A stretch of DNA of 49,717 nt from Flavobacteriaceae bacterium (GTDB taxonomy: Bacteria; Bacteroidota; Bacteroidia; Flavobacteriales; Flavobacteriaceae). Positions 1-9,853 of this stretch are shown in pieces (the stretch's first letter is position 1; each line of letters begins with the position of its first letter). The stretch spans positions 1 through 49,717 of the forward strand of contig JAAZZF010000088.1 in the NCBI GenBank assembly GCA_014239275.1. The letters are read 5' to 3'. The notes beneath the pieces were generated by a model. It searched no databases. It was not told the DNA's origin and worked only from the letters and a program-made list of their open reading frames with translations. Both the position numbers and the translations under genes were made by a program.

Positions 1-456
1 ACATTCTATTACTTTATTAGAGATAAGTGAACAAATAATTCTTATTTTATTTAATATTAACTTAGAATTTGCTTCAATTATAATGGGAATATTAGTGAAC
101 GAAATTTTTTTATTCTTACTAAATGTTTGTAATGGATAAATAATGCCATGATTTTTGTGTTTCGATAACAGTTTCATATTAGTTGAACCAGAAGTATGCA
201 CTACAATACTATTTTTATTTATACTCAATTCATCACTAATCTTTGAAATAGCATTATCGCTAACACATAATATATATAAATCAGCTTTTTTAATTTTTTT
301 TATATTATTACAATAAGAAATGCTATTAAATAAATCTTTTGGAGGATTTTTTTTTCTTCCAAACACCTCAATTAATTTAAGATTTTTAGTTTCTATAATT
401 GCTTTGCAAAGGTGATATGAAATATTACCTGTTCCAATGATAACTATTTTTAACAT
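1..456 (-). CDS. Rossmann-like / DUF2520 domain protein (NADP oxidoreductase-like), truncated by window edge
   Basis: Reverse-strand frame from ATG at 456 stays open to the window edge: MLKIVIIGTGNISYHLCKAIIETKNLKLIEVFGRKK...; N-terminal GxGNxxxHL nucleotide-binding motif. Absent from ORF track (no stop inside window). Confidence 0.8.
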   Translation of the reverse strand, partial: MLKIVIIGTGNISYHLCKAIIETKNLKLIEVFGRKKNPPKDLFNSISYCNNIKKIKKADLYILCVSDNAISKISDELSINKNSIVVHTSGSTNMKLLSKHKNHGIIYPLQTFSKNKKISFTNIPIIIEANSKLILNKIRIICSLISNKVIEC

Positions 457-506
457 ATCTCAAAAATACAAATAAAGTATAATGATGGAGGACTAGATTT
501 TTTTAT

Positions 507-514
507 TAGGTTTG
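507..514 (+). promoter_or_regulatory. Possible Bacteroidota -7 promoter element (TAGGTTTG, TAnnTTTG consensus) for ndk
   Basis: Exact match to TAnnTTTG 15 bp upstream of the ATG at 530; no clear -33 TTTG seen. Confidence 0.4.
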
Positions 515-529
515 CAAAAAAAAATAAAC

Positions 530-949
530 ATGAGTAATAGAACTTTTACTATGATTAAGCCTGATGCAGTTGAGAACGGTCATATTGGGGCAATCTTAAA
601 AAAAATTAATTCAGCTGGTTTTAGAATTATTGCAATGAAATACACTAAACTTAGTTTAGAAAAAGCACAAAAATTTTATGAAATCCATAAGGAAAAACCT
701 TTTTTTGATGAATTAGTTAGATTTATGAGTAGAAGTCCAATTGTTGTTGCTATTTTAGAAAAAGACAATGCTGTTGAAGATTTTAGAGAATTGATTGGTT
801 CAACTAATCCTGCAGAAGCAAAAAAGGGAACAATTAGAAATTTATATGCAACATCTATGGGTGAAAATGCTGTTCATGGTTCTGATAGTGATAAAAATGC
901 TGTAATTGAAGGATCTTTTCATTTTGATCCTAGTGAAATTTTATCTTAA
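530..949 (+). CDS. ndk: Nucleoside diphosphate kinase
   Basis: [19 protein letters not shown], catalytic-His motif [11 protein letters not shown] at 530 fits better than the TTG at 512 in the ORF track. Confidence 0.97.
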   Translation: MSNRTFTMIKPDAVENGHIGAILKKINSAGFRIIAMKYTKLSLEKAQKFYEIHKEKPFFDELVRFMSRSPIVVAILEKDNAVEDFRELIGSTNPAEAKKGTIRNLYATSMGENAVHGSDSDKNAVIEGSFHFDPSEILS

Positions 950-1234
950 AACAATTTTATTAATAATTGTTTCTCCAATCTCATTATTTAACAAATCAAT
1001 TATTTTTTGTTTGCCATAGCTTAGCTCTTGTCTTAAAACAGATGAAGAAAGATTAACATAAAGAGTTTTATTTCTTAAGTTTAATTCAGTTGTATAAGAA
1101 TTTATATTAGAGCCCATAGTTTTTTTCCAAAGATCTTGAATTTTAACATTGTTTAATCCTCCACTTAAGGAATTTTTATCTATAAAATTATCTATAATTA
1201 ATTTCATACTTTTCATATCAAAGTTTCTTTTCAT
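941..1234 (-). CDS. DUF721 (DciA-like) family protein
   Basis: 97 aa, ...[53 protein letters not shown]..., typical DUF721 pattern; overlaps recF start. Confidence 0.85.
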   Translation of the reverse strand: MKRNFDMKSMKLIIDNFIDKNSLSGGLNNVKIQDLWKKTMGSNINSYTTELNLRNKTLYVNLSSSVLRQELSYGKQKIIDLLNNEIGETIINKIVLR

Positions 1235-2319
1235 AATTCAAACATTTTATAAGATGAATTTATTTCTTTAATAATAGTTTCTGTTCGATTGTAATCTGTA
1301 TCTGAAATAAACAATTGTCCAAACTCATCATCATTCACTAATTTAATTAATTCTTTAACTCTTTTGTTATCTAACTTATCAAAAATATCATCTAATAATA
1401 AAATTGGAGATGAATTAGATTTGGTTTTTAAATAATCAAATTGAGCAAGTTTGAGGGCTATTAAAAAAGATTTCTGTTGCCCTTGACTTCCATATTTTTT
1501 TATAGGAAAATTGTCAATTTCAAAAATCAAATCATCTTTGTGAATTCCACAACTTGTATATTGAACAATTCTATCTTTTTCTATGCTATTTTTTAATAAA
1601 TAATCTAATGATTCATGATTAAGTTGACTATCATAAGAAATATCAACTTTTTCTTTGTTTTGAGATATGGAATTGTATCTATTAATAAAAACTGGAACAA
1701 AGTTTTTAAAAAAATCTATCCTTATTTTATAAATAGGTGAACTAAGCTCATATAATTGGTCATCATAAACTTTTAAAATATTAATATCAAAGTTGTTATT
1801 TTTTTTAAAATATTTTAAAAGAGCATTTCTTTGATACAAAATTTTTTGATAACTAATTATATGACTTAAATATGTTTTATTGTTTTGAGAAATGACATTA
1901 TCAATAAACTTTCTTCTATTAGAACTTCCCTCTTGTATTAAATCTCTATCATATGGAGAAATCATGACAACTGGAATTAAGCCTATATGATCTGAAAACT
2001 TTTTATAAATTTTTCCATTTCTCTTGAATGTCTTTCTTTGCCCTTTTTTTAAACTACTAATAATTTTTTCGGATTTATTCCCTTTTTTAAAATTACCCTC
2101 AATAACCATAAATTCAGCTTTATGGTTAATAGATTGGGATGTTACAGAATTAAAATAACTTTTAGTCATGGCTAAATGATATATAGAGTCTAATACATTT
2201 GTTTTTCCAACACCATTATCCCCAACAAAGCAGTTAATCTTATAATCGAAAACAAATGCTTTAGAATCAATATTTTTATAATTGATCAAGGAAAGTTTGT
2301 TTAGGATTAAAGAATTCAT
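1231..2319 (-). CDS. recF: DNA replication/repair protein RecF
   Basis: Walker A GDNGVGKTNVLDSIYHLA, SQGQQKS signature, PILLLDDIFDKLD Walker B. Confidence 0.96.
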   Translation of the reverse strand: MNSLILNKLSLINYKNIDSKAFVFDYKINCFVGDNGVGKTNVLDSIYHLAMTKSYFNSVTSQSINHKAEFMVIEGNFKKGNKSEKIISSLKKGQRKTFKRNGKIYKKFSDHIGLIPVVMISPYDRDLIQEGSSNRRKFIDNVISQNNKTYLSHIISYQKILYQRNALLKYFKKNNNFDINILKVYDDQLYELSSPIYKIRIDFFKNFVPVFINRYNSISQNKEKVDISYDSQLNHESLDYLLKNSIEKDRIVQYTSCGIHKDDLIFEIDNFPIKKYGSQGQQKSFLIALKLAQFDYLKTKSNSSPILLLDDIFDKLDNKRVKELIKLVNDDEFGQLFISDTDYNRTETIIKEINSSYKMFEL

Positions 2320-2435
2320 TTCAAAATTTATAAGGTATATTTAGGAACTTCATTGCAAATTATATAAAATAATTAGTTTTTTCTCCTAAATGATTAGAAT
2401 AAAATTTTATTTTTACGCAATTATAAAATTTAAAT

Positions 2436-3197
2436 ATGGCAACCTATAAGAAAAAAGGTTATAAATCGAGATCTAAAGATTTTAATTCATCAGTAAAGGA
2501 TAGTACAACTGCAGAAGTTTTTGAAACATTAGATGTTAGTGCCTCTAGAACTGAAATGATAGTCTCAAAATACCAAAACTATATAATTGGTATTGTAGGA
2601 TTATCTGTCATTATAGTTTTAGGTTATTTAGGATATGAAAATTTTATTCTTCAACCAAAGACGGAGGAAGCCAATAATGAACTTTTTACAGCTCAAAACT
2701 ATTTTAATAAAGCATTAAATGATTCTGAAAACAAGGATTCTTTATTTTTATTATCACTAAATGGAGGAGAGGGTAAATATGGGTTTTTAGATATAATTAA
2801 TAATTATAGTGGAACTGATGCTGCTAATCTTTCATATTATAGTGCAGGAATAGCATATTTTAATTTAAATGATTTTGAAAAATCTATTGATTTCTTGAAA
2901 AATTTTAAAAGTGATGATGAAATTTTAAATGCTTTAGCAAAGGGTGTAATTGGTGATTCATTTGCTGAGCTAAATCAGTTAAATGATGCTTTAGATTCAT
3001 ATAAATTAGCTGTAAATTCAAGTTCAAACAAATTTTCATCTCCAAAATTTTTATTAAAAGCAGGTAATATTGCTACTTTATTAGGAAAAAAATCAGAAGC
3101 TTTAAATTATTACAAAAAAATTAAAGAAGATTTTCCAAAATCTCCAGAATCTATACTGATAGATATTCAAATAGGAAAAAATTCTTTAAAAAATTAA
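2436..3197 (+). CDS. Tetratricopeptide repeat protein with one N-terminal TM segment
   Basis: TM segment YIIGIVGLSVIIVLGYLGY followed by TPR-like repeats. Confidence 0.8.
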   Translation: MATYKKKGYKSRSKDFNSSVKDSTTAEVFETLDVSASRTEMIVSKYQNYIIGIVGLSVIIVLGYLGYENFILQPKTEEANNELFTAQNYFNKALNDSENKDSLFLLSLNGGEGKYGFLDIINNYSGTDAANLSYYSAGIAYFNLNDFEKSIDFLKNFKSDDEILNALAKGVIGDSFAELNQLNDALDSYKLAVNSSSNKFSSPKFLLKAGNIATLLGKKSEALNYYKKIKEDFPKSPESILIDIQIGKNSLKN

Positions 3198-3198
3198 T

Positions 3199-3663
3199 AT
3201 GTCAACAGCATCTTTTAAAATTGACATAAATAAAATTCCTGATGCATCTAATATAAAATTTGGAATAGTTGTTTCAAATTGGAATAGTGATATTACTAAT
3301 AATTTACTAAAAGGAAGCTTAGATCTTCTAAAATCTAAAAATGTTTCTAATAATAATATTAAAGTTATTAATGTTCCAGGAAGTTTTGAACTTATTTATG
3401 GATGCAAAAAAATGCAAGAACAGAATGTAGATGTAGTTATTGCAATTGGAAGTATAATTAGAGGAGAAACTAAACATTTTGATTTTATTTGTAATGCTAT
3501 TTCTATTGGAATTAAAGATTTAAACGTTTCTAAAAATTGTCCTATAATTTTTTGTGTTTTAACCGACGATACAATGCAACAAGCCATTGATAGAAGTGGA
3601 GGTAAATATGGTAATAAAGGAACTGAGGCAGCTATTGCAGCTATAAAAATGGCTCTTATTTAA
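3199..3663 (+). CDS. ribH: 6,7-dimethyl-8-ribityllumazine synthase
   Basis: FGIVVSNWN, PGSFEL, AIGSIIRGETKHFDFI, GGKYGNKGTEAA motifs. Confidence 0.96.
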   Translation: MSTASFKIDINKIPDASNIKFGIVVSNWNSDITNNLLKGSLDLLKSKNVSNNNIKVINVPGSFELIYGCKKMQEQNVDVVIAIGSIIRGETKHFDFICNAISIGIKDLNVSKNCPIIFCVLTDDTMQQAIDRSGGKYGNKGTEAAIAAIKMALI

Positions 3664-3702
3664 AATATTTTTATTCACTATAACTTAAATTAAGATTAGT
3701 AG

Positions 3703-3788
3703 TGCACACGAGAGGATTTGAACCTCCAAGAGATATTAATCTCACTAGGCCCTCAACCTAGCGCGTCTACCAATTCCGCCACGTGCGC
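3703..3788 (-). tRNA. tRNA-Leu (GAG)
   Basis: Reverse complement GCGCACGTGGCGGAATTGGTAGACGCGCTAGGTTGAGGGCCTAG...GTTCAAATCCTCTCGTGTGCA; long variable arm; anticodon loop TTGAGGG. Confidence 0.96.
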
Positions 3789-3800
3789 AAAATTAAGTAG

Positions 3801-3873
3801 TAACCTGGCTGGGGTTCGAACCCAGGACCCTCTCCTTAAAAGGGAGATGCTCTACCAGCTGAGCTACCAGGTC
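3801..3873 (-). tRNA. tRNA-Lys (UUU), copy with acceptor stem GACCUGG/CCAGGUU
   Basis: GACCTGGTAGCTCAGCTGGTAGAGCATCTCCCTTTTAAGGAGAGGGTCCTGGGTTCGAACCCCAGCCAGGTTA; cloverleaf; anticodon TTT. Confidence 0.96.
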
Positions 3874-3877
3874 TTAG

Positions 3878-3950
3878 TGATTTGGCTGGGGTTCGAACCC
3901 AGGACCCTCTCCTTAAAAGGGAGATGCTCTACCAGCTGAGCTACCAAATC
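3878..3950 (-). tRNA. tRNA-Lys (UUU), copy with acceptor stem GAUUUGG/CCAAAUC
   Basis: GATTTGGTAGCTCAGC...CTTTTAA...CCAAATCA; same body as neighbouring copy. Confidence 0.97.
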
Positions 3951-4043
3951 TTAATAAGAATTTAATGGCTGCAAATATAGGTTCAATAAATTTATTATTC
4001 AAAGAGAATTTCTTATAAATTTGTCAAAAATAGATCTTTAAAT

Positions 4044-4592
4044 TTGAAAACTTCAAAACTTCTAATAGACTCAAATGTAATTATACTTGGATACATGGGA
4101 TGTGGAAAATCTTTAATAGCCAAATCTTTAGCAAATATTTTAAATTTAAAATGTATTGACCTTGATTGTTTGATAGAAATTAGAGAGAAAATGAAAATTT
4201 CAGAAATTTTTCAAACTAAAGGTGAATTAGAATTTAGAAAAATTGAAAAAGAAATTTTATTAAATGTTCTAAAATCTTCTAAAAAAACTGTTATTTCTCT
4301 TGGCGGAGGAACACCATGTTATTTTGAGAATATGAATGTTATAAATTCCAATTCTAAATACGTTTTTTATATAAAAAATTCTAATAAAATATTATCTAAA
4401 AGGCTTTTAAAAGAAAGAAAAAATAGACCTATTATATCTAAAATAGAGTCTTTAGAGCATATGATGGAATTTGTTTCTAAACATATTTTTGAAAGAATGC
4501 ATTTTTATAATATGGCAAAATATAAGATAGATGCTGAAAAAAAAAAGATAGAAGAAATTACAAATGAAATTATTGAAATTCTCAATCAATAA
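4044..4592 (+). CDS. aroK: Shikimate kinase
   Basis: ILGYMGCGKSLIAKSLA P-loop, IDLDCLIEIRE, FRKIEKEIL, ISLGGGTPC motifs; probable TTG start. Confidence 0.93.
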   Translation: MKTSKLLIDSNVIILGYMGCGKSLIAKSLANILNLKCIDLDCLIEIREKMKISEIFQTKGELEFRKIEKEILLNVLKSSKKTVISLGGGTPCYFENMNVINSNSKYVFYIKNSNKILSKRLLKERKNRPIISKIESLEHMMEFVSKHIFERMHFYNMAKYKIDAEKKKIEEITNEIIEILNQ

Positions 4593-5082
4593 TTGCATAA
4601 GATTTATTTTTATCAAAAACTACATTTACGTTTTCCTCAATTGAAGTTGATAAGGAAATTCCTTTGAAGTCAATTTTTATTGGAAATTTTTTATGGTTTC
4701 TATCAATTAAAACAGCAGTATTGAAATTTGATAAAGGAATATCTAATAAATACTTAACACCATAAATAAGAGTTTTTCCAGAATTTAAAACATCATCAAT
4801 CAATACAACAGATTTATTTTTCATTTGAATCAATTCAAAATCAAACTCTAAGTTATTAAAGGGTTCTTTTTTATTAATATTTAAACAGCATAAATTAATT
4901 TTTGAATTAGAAATAATTTTTAGTTCATTTTTTATCAACTCTGATAGAATATATCCATTTTTATATATACCTATCAAAAATATTTCAGATTCATTTTGGT
5001 TTTTCTCATGAATTTGAAAAGCAATTCTCTTAATAATTTTATCAATTTTATTTTGATTTAATATTTTATTTTGTTGTCTCAA
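4582..5082 (-). CDS. Phosphoribosyltransferase family protein (PyrR-like fold)
   Basis: PRPP-binding motif SVVLIDDVLNSGKTLIYGV. Confidence 0.87.
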   Translation of the reverse strand: MRQQNKILNQNKIDKIIKRIAFQIHEKNQNESEIFLIGIYKNGYILSELIKNELKIISNSKINLCCLNINKKEPFNNLEFDFELIQMKNKSVVLIDDVLNSGKTLIYGVKYLLDIPLSNFNTAVLIDRNHKKFPIKIDFKGISLSTSIEENVNVVFDKNKSYAIID

Positions 5083-5190
5083 TTGGTTTGTTTAATCACA
5101 TAAATATAGCTATTCTCATAACAATATTATATCTATTTTTTTAGATCAAAAATATAAGAAAATTGTATCTTGCGCCATATTAATTTGATT

Positions 5191-6084
5191 ATGAGAAAAT
5201 TTTTTCAAATTCTTTTATATAATTTCTTTTTGATTTCTCTTATCTATTCATGCTCTTCTGATTCTAGTGAAGAAGAAGTTGCTCCACCTAAAGATATCGG
5301 TCCTCAGTACACTACAGAGAATGATTCAATAATAGAATTTCTTCAAACCCATTTTTATAATTATGAGGATTTTGAAAATTTATCCTCTAATCAAAAAGTT
5401 GAATTAGTAATTGATACTATAGATGGAGATAATTCTACTAAAACACCTCTTTATGATCAAGTTAGTACTATGTCTATTAGTATTGAAGATGAAAATGAAG
5501 ATATGGTAGCTCATAATTTATATTATATAATTAATAGAGAGGGAAATGGAGCTAATCCTACTGTAGCTGACTCTATTTTTGTTACCTATAAAGGGATGTT
5601 ACTTGGGAAATCAACTTTTGATTCAAGAAAAAATCCACTTTGGATGGATCAAACTTCTGTAGTTCGTGGTTTTCAAGAATTTACACCCCTACTTAAAAGA
5701 GGGGATATTATTATTAATAATAATGGGACTTATTCTTTTGATAATTTTGGAATAGGAATGGTAATATTTCCTTCCGGATTAGGCTATTATAATAATGCTA
5801 CTGCATCAATACCAGCATATTCTCCTCTAATTTTTCAAATAAATTTACATACACTAAGTACAGCAGATCATGATGCAGATGGTGTTGATTCAATTAATGA
5901 GGATATAAATAATGATCATCTGTTTAATAATGACGACACCGATTCAGATAATATACCTAATTATAGGGATTATGATGATGATGGAGATGGTGTTTTAACT
6001 CCAGATGATTATGATTACGATGGAGATGGAGTTGCTGATGATACAGATGGAGATGGAATTCCTGATTATTTAGACAATGATTAA
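5191..6084 (+). CDS. FKBP-type peptidyl-prolyl cis-trans isomerase lipoprotein with Asp-rich thrombospondin type 3-like C-terminus
   Basis: Lipobox LIYSC; PPIase core VADSIFVTYKGMLLGKSTFDSR...VVRGFQEFTPLLKRG; C-terminal DxDGDGVxDDxDxD repeats. Confidence 0.85.
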   Translation: MRKFFQILLYNFFLISLIYSCSSDSSEEEVAPPKDIGPQYTTENDSIIEFLQTHFYNYEDFENLSSNQKVELVIDTIDGDNSTKTPLYDQVSTMSISIEDENEDMVAHNLYYIINREGNGANPTVADSIFVTYKGMLLGKSTFDSRKNPLWMDQTSVVRGFQEFTPLLKRGDIIINNNGTYSFDNFGIGMVIFPSGLGYYNNATASIPAYSPLIFQINLHTLSTADHDADGVDSINEDINNDHLFNNDDTDSDNIPNYRDYDDDGDGVLTPDDYDYDGDGVADDTDGDGIPDYLDND

Positions 6085-6090
6085 GTTTAG

Positions 6091-6723
6091 TTATAAGTAA
6101 AAAGACAAAGCTAAAAGATATATTTTTCCTGTAGATGTAATAAATTGATTTTTATTTCCAACAGGATTTTTCATATAATTTATTTCATTTTTTTCAAAAC
6201 CTTTATCTACTCTAATATCAATTTCAAATCTTAAAAACTTAACACCAACTCCGTATTGTAAACCAATTCGGTAATCAGTTTTTAGATCACTTATACTCAA
6301 ATTATTAAGATCTTTTACTTTTTTATTATATTCAAATCTCGGACCTGCAAAAATATTTAAATATTTAAATGGTTTATATCCTATTAGTACAGGAATATCA
6401 ATTTTTGTTTCATTAAAATCAGTAACAACATCACGTTTAGGCACTAAAAATAAATCATAACTATTTTTGATTCTTGTATAATTAATTTCAGGCCTTAAAT
6501 AAATTTTTTTAAAATTAATTTTAAAAAATAAACCAAAATGTTCACCATTTCTTGATTCATAATTATTTGTTGGAAATCCTAAATTTAAAGATTCTATCTC
6601 TAAAGCGACATTTAGATGGCTATTAAAATTTATCCCAGCTTTTAAACCATATTCTAGAGATATAACCTGTCCAGATAAATTATGAAAGTAAAAAAATAAA
6701 AAAAATAGAATTAAGTTTTTCAC
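6091..6723 (-). CDS. Outer membrane beta-barrel protein, PorT-like family
   Basis: Signal peptide; YGLKAGINFNSH, FGLFFKINFKKIYLRPEINY, PVLIGYKPFKYLNIFAGPRFEY, aromatic C-terminal strand. Confidence 0.7.
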   Translation of the reverse strand: MKNLILFFLFFYFHNLSGQVISLEYGLKAGINFNSHLNVALEIESLNLGFPTNNYESRNGEHFGLFFKINFKKIYLRPEINYTRIKNSYDLFLVPKRDVVTDFNETKIDIPVLIGYKPFKYLNIFAGPRFEYNKKVKDLNNLSISDLKTDYRIGLQYGVGVKFLRFEIDIRVDKGFEKNEINYMKNPVGNKNQFITSTGKIYLLALSFYL

Positions 6724-7677
6724 TTATTTTCTTTTGATCACTCTAATAACTGAATCAATAATTGATTCAAAATTAATTCCATACTTTTTCATTAATTGTT
6801 GAGGGGTTCCAGATTCACCAAATGTATCATTAGTAGCAACAAATTCTTGAGGAACAGGATTGTTTTTGACTAAAACTCTTGCAACACTTTCTCCTAATCC
6901 ACCTAGATAATTGTGTTCTTCTGCAGTCACTACACATCCTGTTTTCTTAACTGATTTTAGAATCGCTTCATCATCTAATGGTTTAATAGTATGAATATTT
7001 AAAACATCTGCAGAAATACCTTTTTCATTTAGAGCTTTAGCTGCTTCTAAAGCTTCCCAAACTAAGTGACCAGTAGCAATAATGGTAACGTCTGTTCCTT
7101 CTTGTAATTGTATAGCTTTCCCTATTTCAAAGGTTTGATCTTCAGGTGTGAAAATTGGTACTGAAGGCCTTCCAAAACGTAAATAAACGGGTCCTTTGTA
7201 ATCAGCAATAGCTATGGTTGCAGCTTTAGTTTGGTTATAGTCACAAGGATTTATAACAACCATTCCAGGTAACATTTTCATAAGACCTATATCTTCTAAA
7301 ATTTGATGTGTAGCTCCATCTTCACCAAGAGTAAGTCCTGCGTGAGAAGCACATATTTTAACATTCTTATTTGAATAGGCAATTGACTGACGAATTTGAT
7401 CATAAACTCTTCCAGTAGAAAAATTTGCAAAAGTACCTGTAAATGGAATTTTACCTCCAATTGTTAGACCAGCTGCAATTCCCATCATGTTAGCTTCTGC
7501 TATTCCTACTTGAAAAAAACGTTCAGGGTTTTCATTAATAAATTCATTCATTTTTAATGAACCTATTAAGTCTGCACATAAAGCAACTACATTAGGATTT
7601 GTTCTTCCAAGTTCTGCTAATCCAGCTCCAAATCCACTTCTCGTATCTTTTTTCTCTTTATAAGTATATGTTTTCAT
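6724..7677 (-). CDS. Transketolase C-terminal subunit
   Basis: [28 protein letters not shown]..., FPFTGTF-type region, [17 protein letters not shown]. Confidence 0.94.
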   Translation of the reverse strand: MKTYTYKEKKDTRSGFGAGLAELGRTNPNVVALCADLIGSLKMNEFINENPERFFQVGIAEANMMGIAAGLTIGGKIPFTGTFANFSTGRVYDQIRQSIAYSNKNVKICASHAGLTLGEDGATHQILEDIGLMKMLPGMVVINPCDYNQTKAATIAIADYKGPVYLRFGRPSVPIFTPEDQTFEIGKAIQLQEGTDVTIIATGHLVWEALEAAKALNEKGISADVLNIHTIKPLDDEAILKSVKKTGCVVTAEEHNYLGGLGESVARVLVKNNPVPQEFVATNDTFGESGTPQQLMKKYGINFESIIDSVIRVIKRK

Positions 7678-7686
7678 TTATTAGAT

Positions 7687-8532
7687 TTAGTAGTCTCCTA
7701 AGGTTTCTTTATTCTGTTCTAGTGCAGATGCTAGTTGTTCGTCATTTGGGGCTTTACCATGCCAAGCATGAGTGTGCATCATAAAATCAACTCCGTTACC
7801 CATCATCGTTTTAAGTAAAACACAGACAGGTTTTTGTTTTCCAGTTAATGATTTTGCTTTTTTCATTCCATTCAAAATTTCACTTAAGTCATTTCCTTTT
7901 TCAATTTCAACTACAATCCAATCAAATGCTTCAAACTTATTTCTTATACTTCCCATTGTCAATACATCATCAGTTGATCCGTCAATTTGTTTTCCATTTA
8001 AATCTATAGTAGCAATTAGATTATCAACTTTTTTTGCGGAAGCATACATTATTGCTTCCCAATTTTGACCTTCTTGAAGTTCACCATCTCCATGAAGACT
8101 GTAAATTAAATTTGGATCACCATTTAGTTTTTTTGCTTCGCAAGCACCAATCGCAACTGAAAGCCCTTGTCCTAATGAACCTGAAGCAATTCTGACACCA
8201 GGAAGACCTTCATGAGTTGTTGGATGACCTTGTAATCTAGAATCTAATAATCTAAAAGTACTTAACTCTTCAATTTTAAAATACCCTACACGTGCCAATA
8301 CACTGTAAAAAACAGGTGAGATATGCCCATTAGATAGGAAGAATATGTCTTCCCTATTTCCATTCATGTCAAAACCTTTTTTACGATTCAAAATTGTGGA
8401 ATATAAGGCTACAAAAAACTCAGCACAACCTAATGAACCTCCGGGGTGTCCAGAATTTACTTTATGTACCATTCTTAAAATATCTCTACGAACTTGAGTA
8501 ACGAAATCAGATAGATTATTTAATTGAGTCAT
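7687..8532 (-). CDS. Transketolase N-terminal (TPP-binding) subunit
   Basis: HKVNSGHPGGSLGCAE, SNGHISPVFYS, SLHGDGELQEGQNWEAIMYA (TPP-binding GDG). Confidence 0.95.
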   Translation of the reverse strand: MTQLNNLSDFVTQVRRDILRMVHKVNSGHPGGSLGCAEFFVALYSTILNRKKGFDMNGNREDIFFLSNGHISPVFYSVLARVGYFKIEELSTFRLLDSRLQGHPTTHEGLPGVRIASGSLGQGLSVAIGACEAKKLNGDPNLIYSLHGDGELQEGQNWEAIMYASAKKVDNLIATIDLNGKQIDGSTDDVLTMGSIRNKFEAFDWIVVEIEKGNDLSEILNGMKKAKSLTGKQKPVCVLLKTMMGNGVDFMMHTHAWHGKAPNDEQLASALEQNKETLGDY

Positions 8533-8720
8533 TTAAAGTTTTTTATATTGAAAATCAAAAGTATAATTAATAGGGATTTAATAAAAATATTATCTATCTA
8601 TTTACCATGAGATATATTCATTTGTTAATAAGCTATATGAAATGTTGATAAAATAAATTATTTCTAAATTTTATAGATTAAATTGTACATATAATTATCT
8701 TTATAATTTGTGAAATTAAT

Positions 8721-9851
8721 ATGGAATTTGAATTAAATGTTACTGATTTAAAATCAAAAGCGAGAGCAGGCATTATAACTACTTATCATGGAATAATAGA
8801 AACTCCAATATTTATGCCTGTTGGTACTGCTGCAACTATTAAAGGTGTTCATCAAAGAGACATTAAAAATGAAATTAATTCTGATATAATATTATCAAAT
8901 ACATACCACTTGTATTTAAGACCTGGTGAAAATATAATTAAAAAAGCAGGGGGGATTCATAAATTTATGAATTGGGACAGGAATATTTTAACAGATAGTG
9001 GTGGTTATCAAGTATATTCCTTATCAAATAATAGAAAAATAAATGAAGAAGGGGTGGAGTTTAAATCTCATATTGATGGTTCATTTCATTTTTTTTCACC
9101 CGAAAAGGCTATTAAAATTCAAAAATCAATTGGAGCAGATATAATTATGGCATTTGATGAATGTACACCATATCCATGTAAATTTAATTATGCTAAAAAA
9201 TCTATGAAAATGACTCATAGATGGTTAGAAAGATGTTATAAAGAATTTAACAATTCTGCACCTCAATTTGATTATAATCAAACCTTATTTCCAATTGTTC
9301 AGGGTAGTACATACAAAGATCTTAGAAGAGAATCTGCTGAATTTATTGCCAATACTTTAGCAAAAGGAAATGCAATTGGAGGACTTTCTGTAGGTGAACC
9401 AGCAGAAGAAATGTATGGAATGACTGAAGTAGTTTGTAATATTCTTCCAGAAGATAAACCAAGATATTTAATGGGTGTTGGAACTCCAATAAATTTATTA
9501 GAAAATATTTCCTTAGGTGTGGATATGTTTGATTGTGTAATGCCTTCAAGAAATGCTAGAAATGGAATGCTTTTTACGATTGATGGAACTATTAATATCA
9601 AAAATGAAAAATGGAAAGATAATTTTGAAGTAATAGACCCTAATGATTATTCCTTTGTGGATTTAAGTTATTCTAAAGCCTATTTAAGACACCTTTTTAT
9701 AATAAAAGAAGCTTTAGGAAGACAAATTGCAACAATTCATAATTTAGCATTTTATATATGGTTAGTAAAGGAAGCAAGAAAACAAATAATTAAAGGCACC
9801 TTTTCAGATTGGAAATCCAATATGATTAAAAGAATGAATAATAGATTATAA
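8721..9851 (+). CDS. tgt: Queuine tRNA-ribosyltransferase
   Basis: FMPVGTAATIKGV, LSNTYHLYLRPG, ILTDSGGYQVYSL, GGLSVGEP, YLMGVGTP, DCVMPSRNARNG. Confidence 0.97.
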   Translation: MEFELNVTDLKSKARAGIITTYHGIIETPIFMPVGTAATIKGVHQRDIKNEINSDIILSNTYHLYLRPGENIIKKAGGIHKFMNWDRNILTDSGGYQVYSLSNNRKINEEGVEFKSHIDGSFHFFSPEKAIKIQKSIGADIIMAFDECTPYPCKFNYAKKSMKMTHRWLERCYKEFNNSAPQFDYNQTLFPIVQGSTYKDLRRESAEFIANTLAKGNAIGGLSVGEPAEEMYGMTEVVCNILPEDKPRYLMGVGTPINLLENISLGVDMFDCVMPSRNARNGMLFTIDGTINIKNEKWKDNFEVIDPNDYSFVDLSYSKAYLRHLFIIKEALGRQIATIHNLAFYIWLVKEARKQIIKGTFSDWKSNMIKRMNNRL

Positions 9852-9853
9852 TA

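Noticed and set aside
512-529. TTG start for ndk in ORF track
   Set aside because: Overlaps the TAGGTTTG promoter-like box; conserved NDK N-terminus begins at ATG 530.
3718-3939. 73-aa ORF with repeated VRTQDPLL.../FEPRTLSL... motifs
   Set aside because: It lies across the antisense of the tRNA-Leu and tRNA-Lys genes; the internal protein repeat is just the tRNA-Lys duplication.
4039-4046. TAAATTTG match to promoter -7 consensus at aroK start
   Set aside because: It overlaps the only plausible aroK start codon (TTG 4044), so it cannot act as the aroK promoter with a normal leader.
7599-8068. ORFs on + strand opposite transketolase subunits (61 and 98 aa)
   Set aside because: Antisense to strongly conserved genes, with no recognisable motifs.
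9299-9601. Two overlapping reverse ORFs inside tgt
   Set aside because: Antisense shadow ORFs of tgt; low-complexity Leu/Ile/Pro composition.
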